Positions 10,149 through 22,800 of a DNA stretch of 64,000 nucleotides are shown here, piece after piece. The stretch covers positions 54,189,991 to 54,253,990 of the forward strand of contig CM064671.1 of NCBI GenBank assembly GCA_032717465.1, written 5' to 3'. The notes beneath the pieces were generated by a model. That model ran no database searches and was not told the origin of the DNA. It saw only the letters and a list, made by a program, of their open reading frames with translations. How positions within the stretch are numbered: the stretch's first letter is position 1; each line of letters opens with the position of its first letter. The translations under genes were made by a program, and so were the position numbers. This DNA comes from Coenobita brevimanus. Taxonomy: Eukaryota > Arthropoda > Malacostraca > Decapoda > Coenobitidae.

Positions 10149-13100
10149 TTTATATCACTCAAGCAATGAACAATCTATGAACATAGAGTCAGTCAATACT
10201 GATACCTTTCATTCCATAACACAAAGAATTTACACCTAAAGAGACAGACAAGCTTAAACCCCCATCCTTACCTCCCTCATCACCATGCCCACCATACCGT
10301 CCCAGGACCCATTTGCCAGTCTGGTGCCAAATGTCCCCACACTCGGCCGTACATACCGGTACCTATAGCCCAATACATTAATTAAACACAAAAAATCAGT
10401 GATGTTCCTTATATGTTATTTTTGCTGTCAACTTGTCTATCTATATATGCATGTATGTAGGTAGGTAGGTAGCTAGGTATCTGGAGTTAAACATCTTAAT
10501 CCCAATAGCTGTGGACACGAACTGACAAATCGCCTCCATGTCACCCTGTTCTCCGCAAGCGGCCTACCCTTCCTCCAGCTCACACGCCCCCTTTTCCTGC
10601 ATTGTACCTCTCCGCCATATCTCTCGCTCATCCTCGGTTTCCTTCTTCATCTCATTCATGTACATTCTCCTAGCCAATTCCTCATAACCCATTATCTGCA
10701 CATAATCAAACCAGCATCACCGTGCTCCCGACCTTGCACATTTTTCTTTCTGTGTGTCCACATTCCTCCACCTTTGCATTTTATATTAGGTTCTCAGTGC
10801 CTACTTCACTTGTCTCCACTCTTTTTCTTATTTTTGACTGTGATTATTTCTTTAAATCATGGATGATGACATAATTGCATATATCCAATGAGCCTGTGTT
10901 AGACCTGTTTAGAATATAATTTTGTGTGAAATTTATAGCCAGTCGCACTGATTCCCATATACTTTTTTTTTTTAAATAAAAAAGTCAAATACCACAACCA
11001 TTTGCTTCTCAAGTGAGGACGTGGAGCGGTGGTGTCTTCGCCGTGGGTCTATCCCCCAGAGGGTGTCGAAGCAGAGGAGGAGGACAGCATGGGGGCCAAA
11101 TCACCGCAAACCCCCCTGGCCCCTCACAGGGCCCGAGAACTTGGGAATGGCTTCGGTCGCATGGGCAAGTACCACATCTCTCAACACAACACACACAACA
11201 ACACCGTTTTTTCTACACCGAGAAATGACTTCCCGGTGGTCATTTCTCAAAGATTTCTAGCCGGTGACACTGACATCAATCCAGGACCCACTAACAAATA
11301 CATATGTCCAACATGCTCAAAATCTATCACTTCGAGCCGACAGACAAAGGGTTCATTTCAGTGGAATTCCTGCAGGAACTGGACCCATTTCACCTACACA
11401 ACACCTGCATCCAGAAAACATTACACAAACACCTGGACATGCTCCTTATTCTCCTTTCCCCCACCCACTAATCCCCTCACCAACCCCACTCCTACTTCCT
11501 TCACGCCTCCTCAGCCTAACCCACCAATCCTTCCCACGCCATTCAATCCCCCAAACCCTTCCATTCCACGAAAATCTAATTCACTCCAACCTTACCTCCA
11601 TCACAATCCTCTCCTACCCCTTCCCTTCACCCACACCCCCACCTCCCCTCCGTGCTGCATCACCCAGCACACATCGTACACACAACACAAACATTCTTCA
11701 AATAAACATATAAGGCATAAACACCAAAATACAAGAACTCACACAATTCATCAAAGAACAAAACATACACAATGTCATCTTACAAGAAACAAAACTACAC
11801 AGGGCACAAAAAACACCTACATTTCATAATTTCACCACCATTAGACAAGACCGGGCCGACGGCGGTGGTGGTGGACTCATCACCCTGGTACACAAATCCA
11901 TCAACTTTTCAGATACTACTGCACACACAAAGTCACTTCTCCCCTCACACGACACCACAACAGAAACAATCGCCAATACATACATTCCCCCCCAGTCGTC
12001 CCCCACAGTACCACACAATTACTCTCCACAAATACACCACATCACTAACATACCCAACATCATCCTGGGTGGTGATGTCAGCATCAGGCGTCGGCCTGGC
12101 ATGTCGACAACCCTGTCACAGACAGAGGGCTGGTACTAAAGTCCCAAACAGATAATCTTTTCATACTCAGTAATCTCCATCAACATACCCAGATCCCACA
12201 CCAAGCCCTCTTCCTCCCATCATCCCCAGACATCACCTTTTGCTCCCCAAACCTCGCCCCCACACATCTTGGAGACTGGTCAAAACCCTTGGCTCTGACC
12301 ACCTACCAATCATCATCATTACCAAAACCAGAATCACTCCAGCTGGCCACAGACACATACTGTACACTCATTATAAGAGAGCCAACTGTGAGGTCTTCAC
12401 AACTGGAACAGAACAACACTTTGAAACATTATACAGTACGTCCATCACAAACATCAACATTGCTGTGCACACTTTCAATACAATTACTCAAAATGCAGAC
12501 AAAAGACACATCCCTAGAGGCAACAGAAAGAGACACAGCCCCAGCTTCACACCAGAAATTCAAGACCTTATCAGTCAACAGGACACACTACGACACTCCC
12601 CAACACCCCATACACAAGAACTGTAAAATAAACACAAGAACTCAACACTCAAATAAACAATAAAACATCAGAACAGCAAACACTAAATTGGAATAATTAT
12701 CTTTGATCACAAAACAAACACCAGCAAACTCTACAGAACAATAAACACCATCACACTCTTTAACAGCAACTCTACACAATCACACGCTGCCGTCACAACA
12801 GCAGACACCATACCTTCAAACAAATAACATGCAAACACTCTCATCAATCACTTTTCACACGTCAGCCATGTGAACCCCCATCGCTACGACCGACGTGTCA
12901 TCCAGCACAAGAGACAGTTCCCTACAGACCCAGACTTCGCACCTTTCACTTACAACCGACGAAGCACATCATTAGCAACCTTAAGCAGTCATCAGCCTGT
13001 GGACCAGACAACATAAGCAACATTCATCTTAAACACCTTGGACCACAAAGCATACAAGCACTCACCAACACATAACCCACTAAATATCCATGACCTTGAG

Positions 13101-13823
13101 TTTGACCTTTCAAGGTCAATCAAGGTCAAAGGTCTTGGGGCCTAATGAAAGCCCATATGGGAGTTGCTGTATGGTGATAACAGAAAATATCTCTATCTTT
13201 AGCCAGTTTCAAGTTATAGCCCCACGAATATCTGTGACCTTGATTTTAACTTTTCATGGTCACTTGATTACCACCAATGCTTCTTGGAACCGGTGTCAAC
13301 ACATCCTGAAAGTTTCACGTAATTTCATTTAGCCGTTTTTGCGTAATGTTGCAAACAAACAAACAAACGACCAAAAACAATACCTCGCTGGTCTCCGTCC
13401 CAGGCAAGGTAAAAAATAATAACACCATAATCTTTTCTGTTGCTAACATCAGCACCATCATCATCACAATCACATCATTGCAACCACCTTCATCATTACC
13501 TCTGTCATGACTATCACTACCGTACTATGAAGGGCAGACACTTTCCATTACATTCATATATCACCCTGTTCCTCCTCCTCCCGTCTCTCCTCTGTTATCT
13601 TTCTACTCATTTTTTTTTATTCAGAGCTCTTCAGTTGACGTGAGTTACACTGCCCATATACATCAACTATACTAAGACCATACTCGCACATTTCAGTGAT
13701 CCTTCTCCTTATTCTAATGTAGATCTCCCTGCTCCACTGCACGTACGAGTTTTTCCTTGCCCCACCCTCCCCCCTAACACCCACATGAGGTGTAAGGATA
13801 CCACCATGGATGTTCTGTTTTCT

Positions 13824-13860
<37 letters not shown>

Positions 13861-16800
13861 TCACTAAAGTCATAACAAACAGGGGGACCTAGAGTTACCT
13901 GGAAAAAAAAATAGAATCACCACTACCACCAACACTATCATTACTACTACATGATCATTAGAAGCGTCTATTACCACACCTAATTAACTGTATGAACATA
14001 GTAACTGTGTATGACAGATCATCACCATTATGCTTACAAACATTTTCCCACTCGTCATGTGTTTTTTTTTCCTCCGTTACCTTCCTGCCCATTTAAATAT
14101 GTTATAATCACTTCAGTTGGTGTGTTTTACATGCTGGTAGCAGAAATATCCAGTGTATGTCTAATAAGAGCTGCATTACCCATAGCGAAGATACTTATAA
14201 TAATATTGATAATGAAAAGGAAATAGTCATCATCATGCTATATATTTACACCTGCATGCAAAAGCATGAAGGACTGATGTGCTGGATCCAGTATTTGTCT
14301 ATTACATTTTTGATAGAAGATAAATAAAAGAAAAAAAATGAATTTGACCAAATCCATACACCAGATTACAGGTGTTCTTCATTAAAAAAAAAAAATAAAA
14401 AAAAAAAAAAAATAACAGTTGGACTTGAACTGCTGTAGGTTGAAATTTGGGGTGAAATTAATCTGGGGAAAAGAGTTCCAAAGAGAAGCAGTTCGTGGAA
14501 TGATTTTATTTTGATGCAGTAGTTCTACAATATGGCAGTGAGACAGCCCAGTTAAGAGTGGTACCAGATGCCCGTGTAGGACAGAAAATGGCTTGGAAAG
14601 GTGACACAGTGGATGCAACTTTTTCTGAGGATCTGCCATAAAAGTACCTATAAACTAATGCAAAAAATTCAACATTCCATCTTACAAGTAGGGGATGCAG
14701 TGCATATGTGACTGCTTGGTTATTAATATTCATATAGATTTCTTTTGAATTTTGCCCACTTGTTTTAGTGCAATCTTTCCATATCCACTCCACATGGGTG
14801 AGCAATATTCGAAGTCAGATCACACATGAATTGTAAATTATAGTTAAATGCTCATTTGTGAAAAAGCTATGGATTCCATACAAAAATCCAAGGTTCTCTG
14901 AACTGGATTTAGCAAATGATTTAACAAGAGAAGTCCATCTGAGGATATTATTGAGACTTTGATAATTTCAGTACTTTTAACAAGTGGTGCCAGGCACACC
15001 AAACCTCGCCCAACAGATGTTATTTTATTGTTGTTAAATACTGATTCGTTTGTGTCATTTAGTGTCAGTACACAACTAAAGTCTAAGGTAATGGCACAAA
15101 TGTTTTCAAGTTACTATCTATCTATCTACATACCTAGGCTGCTTCCCCCAAGGAAAGAGAGGTAGCCAAGACAGGACGACACACTCCCCATTTACTCATC
15201 CATTCAAACACATTCATTCGCATCTTAGCCCCAAAGGGGAGAAGGGACAGAACCTCACTGCACCACACCGCACAAGGGTCAACTGCGCAGTGCAATCAGT
15301 GACATCTGCAGCAGGGCCCGACAGCAGAGCTGGTTTACCCCTTCAACATCACAGTAGACCCATCCCCTTACCCGCACCTGACCTGACTAGCTGATTAGAC
15401 CAAGTGCAGGAGAATATTCCCTCAGGGCTGTGTCATCATTTATTCATTCACAATTTCTCTCCATTTATTTCTGTCACGCACAGCCACTCTTCCTTGCTCA
15501 GCAGACATCCCTCTCTCATCCAGCACTCTCTTCACACTGTCCATCCATCCTATTCGTGGTCTCACTCTCAGCCTTACACCTCTCACATCAGATCTAGTTA
15601 TCTTTTTCTCCAATCGCTCATGAATCATTCTCTCCATATGCCCAAACCATCACAACACCCTCTGCTCAACTCTACCAGCCATCTCCCGAACAACTCCAGT
15701 TCTCCTTCGCATTTCATCATTTCGCACCCGATCCATTCGCGTCACTCCACACATACTCCTCAGACACCTCATCTCCATTACATTCAAACTTTTCCTCTCT
15801 GCTACACCCATATTCCATGTTTCAGCCCCATATAACGCAGTCGGTACCACAATACCCTTATATAGCCTTCTCTTTACATCCATTCTAAGTGAACGACATC
15901 TAAACACTTTTTTCATTCCTTCCAGCACCTTACCTACTTTATTCATTCTAAACTTCACTTCTGCATCTATTCTTCCATCCACAGCAACATGTGATCCTAA
16001 ATATTTAAAACACTCTACCTCCTCAAGCAACTAACCATGCAAAACTATACTCATCCCCCTACCATCTACCAACCTCGTACACTTCATCACTTTACTCTTA
16101 TTCTCATTTACTTTCAATTTCTCTCTTTCACACACCCTTCCAAACTCCTTTACAAACTGTCTCAATCTCTCCTCTGAATCAGCCACCAGTGCAGTATCAT
16201 CTGCAAACAGCAGCTGCTTCAGATTCCACTCTCTACCATCAACATTCACCAGACTCAGACCTCCACCTAAAACTCTTGCATTCACCTCCCTTACAACACC
16301 ATCCATATAAATATTAAACAACCAAGGCGATATCACACATCCCTGTCGCGGCCCCACTCTCACGGGAAACCAATCACTCACAGCATTGCCCACTCTTACA
16401 CACGCTCCACTATTTACATAAAAACTATTCACCCCTTTTAGTAACCTACCATCCAGTCCATACAATCGTAAAACAGTCCACAAAGCCTCCCTATCAGTTC
16501 TATCATACGCATTCTCTAAATCCATGAATGCCCAAAACACATCCTTGCCTTTCGCTAAATACTTTTCACACACTGGTCTCACAGCGAACACCTGATCCAC
16601 GCATCCCCTCCCTCTCCTTAAGCCACACTGCTCATCACCAATCACTCCCTCTGTACCCTCTCTAACTCTCATAATTAACACTCTACCATACACCTTACCT
16701 ACAACACTCAACAGACTTATACCCCTAAAGCAGGTACATTCATACTTATCACCCTTGCCTTTATACAACGGGACCATACAAGCACTTGTCCAGTCAATTG

Positions 16801-19800
16801 GCACCATACCTTTCACAAAGCACACATTCAACAGTCTTACTAACCAGTCAACAATAGTCACTCCACCACCCTTCAGGCATTCCACAGCACACCCATCCAT
16901 ACCTGCAGCTTTCCCTGTTTTCATCTCCTTTACTGCCTTCTCAACTTCCTCCTTCGTGATCAAAGAATCATTCAACTCTCCCAACACATTTATTCCTTGC
17001 ATCCTTCCATCCGCCACAATCTTAGTCACCCTTTCCTCCTCTACATTTAACAATCTTTCAAAATGCTCTGCCCATCTCTTCCTTACTGCATCCATCTCAA
17101 TTAACATCCTTCCATCGCTCTTCCTTCCCAGACTCTCCCTTTCGCACCCTTTTAACCTCCTTCTAGAACATTTTCTTATTCTGTTGAAAATTCTCAGTCA
17201 GCCGCCTACCCCACCTCTCATCTGCTGCCACTTTAGCATCATGCACAGCCCTTCTCACCCTATTCCTCATTTCCTTATACCTCTCATATGACACCTCATC
17301 CTTCCTCTGCAGCCATGCTTCAAATGCACGTCTCTTCTCAGCCACAGCCATACTTACTTCCTCGCACCACCATTCACTTCCTTTTCTTTCACCACCACCC
17401 ACACGTCTCACACCACACACCTCTTCTGCATGCCCCACCATAGCACTCTTAGACAACTGCCATTCCTCCTCCACACTGCCATTTTCCTGATCTTTCACTG
17501 CGTTCCACTCATCTTTCAATTTCTCCTGATATTCTATCATTTTCTCTCTTTTATCCAACTCACTCACTTTCAAAACCTCCCTGCCACACCTAACCCTCCT
17601 AGCTCTCACTCATCTCTTACCTACTCTTAACTTTCGCTCCACCAGGTAGTGGTCAGACATACCTCCACCCTCCCCTCTCAGAACTCTCACATCCAACAAT
17701 CTTCCTATTACATTCCTAGACACAACCACATAGCCCATCAATGCTTTATCCACAACCATTCCACCCTCCTGTCTCACCCATGTATACTTATAAATATCTT
17801 TCTTCTCGAACAGGGTATTTCCAATCACGATCTCTCGCTCAACACACATCCTTATCATTCCCTCTCCATTTTCATTTATTCCAGGCACACCATGCATACC
17901 AACTACACCTTCAACTGCTACATTTCCCACTCTAGCATTCAGATCTCCCATCAATACCACATTGACATTCGCTACAAAACTCTGCAGACACTCATCAACA
18001 TCATTCCAGAAAGACTCCCTCTCTTCTTCATCCCTTTCACTACCAGGCCCATATGCACTCACAAACACCCGCAACTCACGTTCAAATTTTGCTTTCACCC
18101 ACATCAGTCTCGATGACACCTCCTTCCATTCAAGCACACACTGCTGTACTTTCGAACTCACTAACAAGGCCACACCTTCTCTTGCCCTTCCTCTATTAAC
18201 ACCTGACAATCTTCCATTCACACTTCCAAACATAGACTCACCCTTCCCTTTCATCCTCGTTTCACTCAAAGCTAACACATCCAACTTTCTTCTCACAAAC
18301 ATTCTCCCAATCTCCTCCCTATTAGCCTCGATTGTACTACATCCACGCACATTCATAGACCCAATCTTCACGGTACGGGGATTACTCAATCCTCCATCCC
18401 TTTCTCTGGCCTGTCTCCTTTTAGGAACTAAAAAACAGAGGAGGGGGTCTCTAGTCCCTTCACCCCACCCTTTTTAGTCGCCTTTTACAACACACAGAGA
18501 ATACGGTGGCAGTATTCTTCCTAACACAACCTGGCCGCAGAGTAGTAGTACCACCCCATAGTGCGGCCAGATTGAGTCCCCCTCACCAAGGTCACTCAAA
18601 GGCAAAGGTCATGCTGCCAAATGAATGCCCCTATGAGACTTCCTATATCTTAGTAATAATGAAGATTTCTGTCATCAACGAGTTTTGATATTTAGCCCCC
18701 TGAGTATCCATGACTTTGAGTTTGACCTTTCAAGGTCACTTACGGTCAAAGGTCAAGGTACCAATTAAAAACCTATATGGGATTTCCCATATGATTAGAA
18801 TAGTAAATCTCTATCTTGAACCAGTTTCGAGTTATAGCCCCCTGAATATCCGTGACCTTGAGCTTGACCTTTCAAGGTCACCCAAGGTCAAAAGTCTTGG
18901 TGCCAAATGGAAGCCCATATTACGAGTTCCAGTATGTTCCTAATAGAAAATATATCTTCAACTGTTCTCAAGTTATAGCTCTCTCAAAATCCGTGACATT
19001 GATTTTGACCTTTCAGGGTCACGCAGTTACCTCCAAAATTTAATCGCTTTCTTTGGGGACCAATGCCGACATATCCTTTTTTAAAGTTTCATGTAATTTC
19101 ATTCGCCCGTTTTACCATAATGTTGCAAACAAACAAAGAAACACACAAAGAAACTCGACCAAAAACAATACCTCGTCGGACTCTGTCCAGCCGAGGCAAC
19201 AAAGGGAAACAAAACAAAAAGACCAGTGTACTGTATAATTATGAAACAACATTGACAGCAGACCAAAGGAAAATATGAGCCGATTATGAGACAGTAATAA
19301 TTTGTCTAAGAAAAATGAGTCCTGCTTCCTCAATGCAAGAAGTGTAAAGAAGTTTTTATAGCTTGCTAATACTAATTATGTATTAAAAGTTCCCCTCTAG
19401 TGAGAGAATTGTAGCTTCGTTTTCCATAAAATTTTCTATGTACTAATGCCAGTACTCTTAAAGTACAGTGTAGCTGTTTTAATATATTAAGGTAGTCGTT
19501 GTAGGTTAATTTACCATACATGCATAGTCTATATACAAATGTTCTAAGTTAAACTGCTACTAATATTTTATGCTGAACACTATATTGATCATTTAAAGTA
19601 TCAGACACATATATATAAATAGGAATCCTATTTTTATCGGGAAATCTGATAATAATAGTAATATTATATTAATACACAATAATTTTGATAATCTGAAAGA
19701 AAATTCTATTAGTTTTTCAGCGATGCTATTATCAGACACATATATATAAATAGGAATCCTATTTTTATCGCGAAATCTGATAATAATAGTAATATTATAT

Positions 19801-22800
19801 TAATACACAATAATTTTGATAATCTGAAAGAAAATTCTATTAGTTTTTCAGCGATACTGTATATGGCTAGTGAGGGAGTGATCGCCCTCTACCTACACAG
19901 ATCAAAAGCCCTCGGGAGCAGGGGGGTGGTTGCTTTCTCAGGCAGAGGAACTCCTTGAGAGTGAAATGGCTGGGAAGCATGCCGGCACGTGACTGGCTAC
20001 AGCATAGCTGGGTCTTTCGGGTGTGGGCAATCAGGCAAGTTAGCTGCCTACTGCGACTGCAACACAATGGCGAGGTGTTCAGGAAGTTAGCCAAAGAAAC
20101 CTTGATGGACTCTGAAAGAACAATAATGGCCCCCAGTCCCGTGCAGCCCTTAAATGGGCAGGGGGTGCTAAGAATCTCACGGTTGCCTCAATTACAATCT
20201 AATTCCTTTGTCAATGCAAAAAATACAATTAAAATTGGTAACTGGAATGTGAGAACGCTAAATCATGACGGTAAAATCGATGAGTTAGTGAAGGTTTTTC
20301 AAAATTACGGACTTGATATTTGTGCTCTGACAGAAACTAGATTAACTGGAGTCGATAAGTTGGATTTGGAGGATGGTATACGTTTATTGATATCTGGTCG
20401 ACAGGACGGAATGCATTATCAGGAGTAGGATTGTTGCTGGGTTGTAAAGCAAATAAGGCTTTATGTGAGTGGGATCCTATAGATGAGCGATTGCTATACG
20501 CACGGTTTAAATCAAATCATGGCAACATCAGTCTGTTTGTGTGTTATGCACCTACTAATGATGCACTCGATGAAAGGAAAGACACATTTTATGAAAAGTT
20601 GCAAGAAGGAGTAGGAAGGGTACCTAGACATGATGTTTTGATCTGCGTTGGAGACTTTAATGCAGTAATGGGCTGTTCAAATGAGGGATTTGAGGCATGT
20701 ATGGGTAAGATGGGAGTTGGTAGTAGGATGAGTGAAAACGGAGTGAGGTTTGGAAGCTTCTGTCTAGCAAATGACTTAGTCATCGGGGGCACACTCTTTC
20801 AGCATTGCAATATACACAAGACAACTTGGGTGTCGCCGTGTGGAAAATATAAAAATCAGATTGATCACATCGCTATCAGTAGGAGGCATAGAAGTTCTCT
20901 GCTAGATGTTCATGTTAAACGGGAGCGGATATTGGTAGTGACCATCAACTCAGCATTGCAAAAATAAGGTTTAAACTTAAAAATCAGAAGAAGGAAAAAT
21001 CTGGTGTTGGTAGATACGATATTGTTAAGCTTAGAAGGGAAGGAGAAGAAAAGGAGGAATTCAGATTAGAATGCAGAAATAGGTTTTTGGTGTTGGAAAC
21101 GTTGGAAGAGGGGGAGAGAAGTGTAGATGAGATGTGGGAGGATGTGAACAAAGTTTTGCATGAGACTGCTGAATGTACGATTGGAAGGAGACATAGATTC
21201 AGGAGAAAGAAATGGATATCAGAGGAAACGTGGGATATGATAAAAAAGAGAGGTGAGGCTAAATTGAGGAGTGAGATGCAATGCGTTGATGAACGAGAGA
21301 TTGAATTAGCAAGAGCTGCGTACTGGAGTTTGAATTCAGAAGTAAGAAGGTTAGCTAGGAGAGATAAAAGAAGATGTGTGGATGAAAAGGTTGCAGAGAC
21401 TGAAATCCTAATAAACAAAAATGATGGACAGAGTCAAAGAATAGCATATGAATCGATTAGAGAACTGAGTGGTAATGCAGGTAAACGCAAGGAAATACCA
21501 ATTAGAGACAGGGAAGGAAATTTATTGACCAAAGATGGAGATATTAAAAATAGATGGAAAGAGCATTTTGAGACAGTTCTTAATAGACCAATACCACCAG
21601 AAGAGGATATACCGTCTGCTCAGGAAGATTTAAATATAGAAACAGGAGAGTTGAGGCTTGCAGAAGTGGAGAAAGCAGTAAAACAGTTAAAGAATAATAA
21701 GGCACCAGGGAGGATGGTTTATTTCCGGAAATGTTTAAAGTGGAGGGGGATAGATTAATAATGATCTTGACCAAGCTATTCAATAAGATATGGGTGACGG
21801 GGTTACTACCATCAGTTTGGAAGAATGGTGTAATTGTTAAAGTTCCGAAGAAGGGAGACCTGAGTGAATGTGGTAATTGGAGGGGAATCTCTTTGTCACC
21901 GATAGCTTTGAAAGTTTTCAGTAGAGTGTTGTTAAATAGGTTGGAGCCGGTGGTTGAGGGTATTCTGAGGGATGAACAGGCTGGTTTTAGAAAGGGACGT
22001 GGTTGCAATGATCAGATCTTTATAGTTAGGCATATGATGCAGCAAGTTAATGAAATGAGAGTACCGTTAAGTCTTTGTTTTGTTGATTTTGAAAAGGCTT
22101 TTGATAGTGTTTCGAGAGAGTCTATGGGGAAGATCATGAGACATTATGGAATACCAGAGGAGTTTGTGAGGGTCATTATGAACATGCATGAGGACACATT
22201 TTGTAAAGTGATGGTTGATGGTTGTCTGAGTGATTCGTTTGAAGTCAAGTCCGGAGTAATTCAAGGTGGTGTTCTATCGCCTTTACTATTTATATTGGTC
22301 ATTGATTACATTATGAAACGTGTTGGAACAGAAACCGGTGCAGGTATACTTTAAGGAGAGAACAGGAAACTTTTGGATTTAGATTATGCAGATGATATAG
22401 TTTTGATTTGTGATGGGCCAGAAGAGATGCAGAGAGTGTTGGACTGTTTGGTGAGTGAAGGTCGCAAGGTGGGTTTGGTTATTAATTGTGGAAAAACTGA
22501 AATAATCAATATGAATATGGAAAATGCGCAGGAATGTGTAATTGGAGGTATGGTTGTAAAGCAAGTTGATAGGTTTAAATATTTAGGTACTTATTTAGCC
22601 AAGGATGGTTCTTTGAACCTTGAATTCGAGGAAAGGTTAAAGAAGGCTAATCAGGCAATGGGAATGCTTAAAAATATTTGGAATAATAACAATTTCTCTG
22701 CGCATACAAAAATCAAACTTTATAAGGTAATTGTTAGGAGTATCTTAATTTATGGACACGAGTCTTGGTACAGCACAGTGACTATGGAAAATAAATTCTT

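Larger units (their letters stand above)
15114..18500 (-). mobile_element. RTE-like LINE A, near full length
   Basis: A non-LTR retrotransposon on the minus strand with endonuclease, linker, reverse transcriptase and carboxyl domain in order, a 3' untranslated region, and a (GATA)n tail at 15128-15114 as in RTE elements. A 5'-truncated relative of its last 500 bp lies at 44774-45272. Defects are few: TGA at 17612-17610 and 15652-15650, TAG near 17163 and 16033-16031, and one frameshift between 17163 and 17107. The TGACCT repeat follows on its 5' side. It lies in the IR intron D-E. Confidence 0.9.

Noticed and set aside
13617..13856. Cys-Val repeat frame
   Set aside because: Translation of a (CA)n microsatellite.
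15404..18477. Several plus-strand open frames rich in Ser, His and Pro
   Set aside because: Shadows of the minus-strand LINE A coding sequence.
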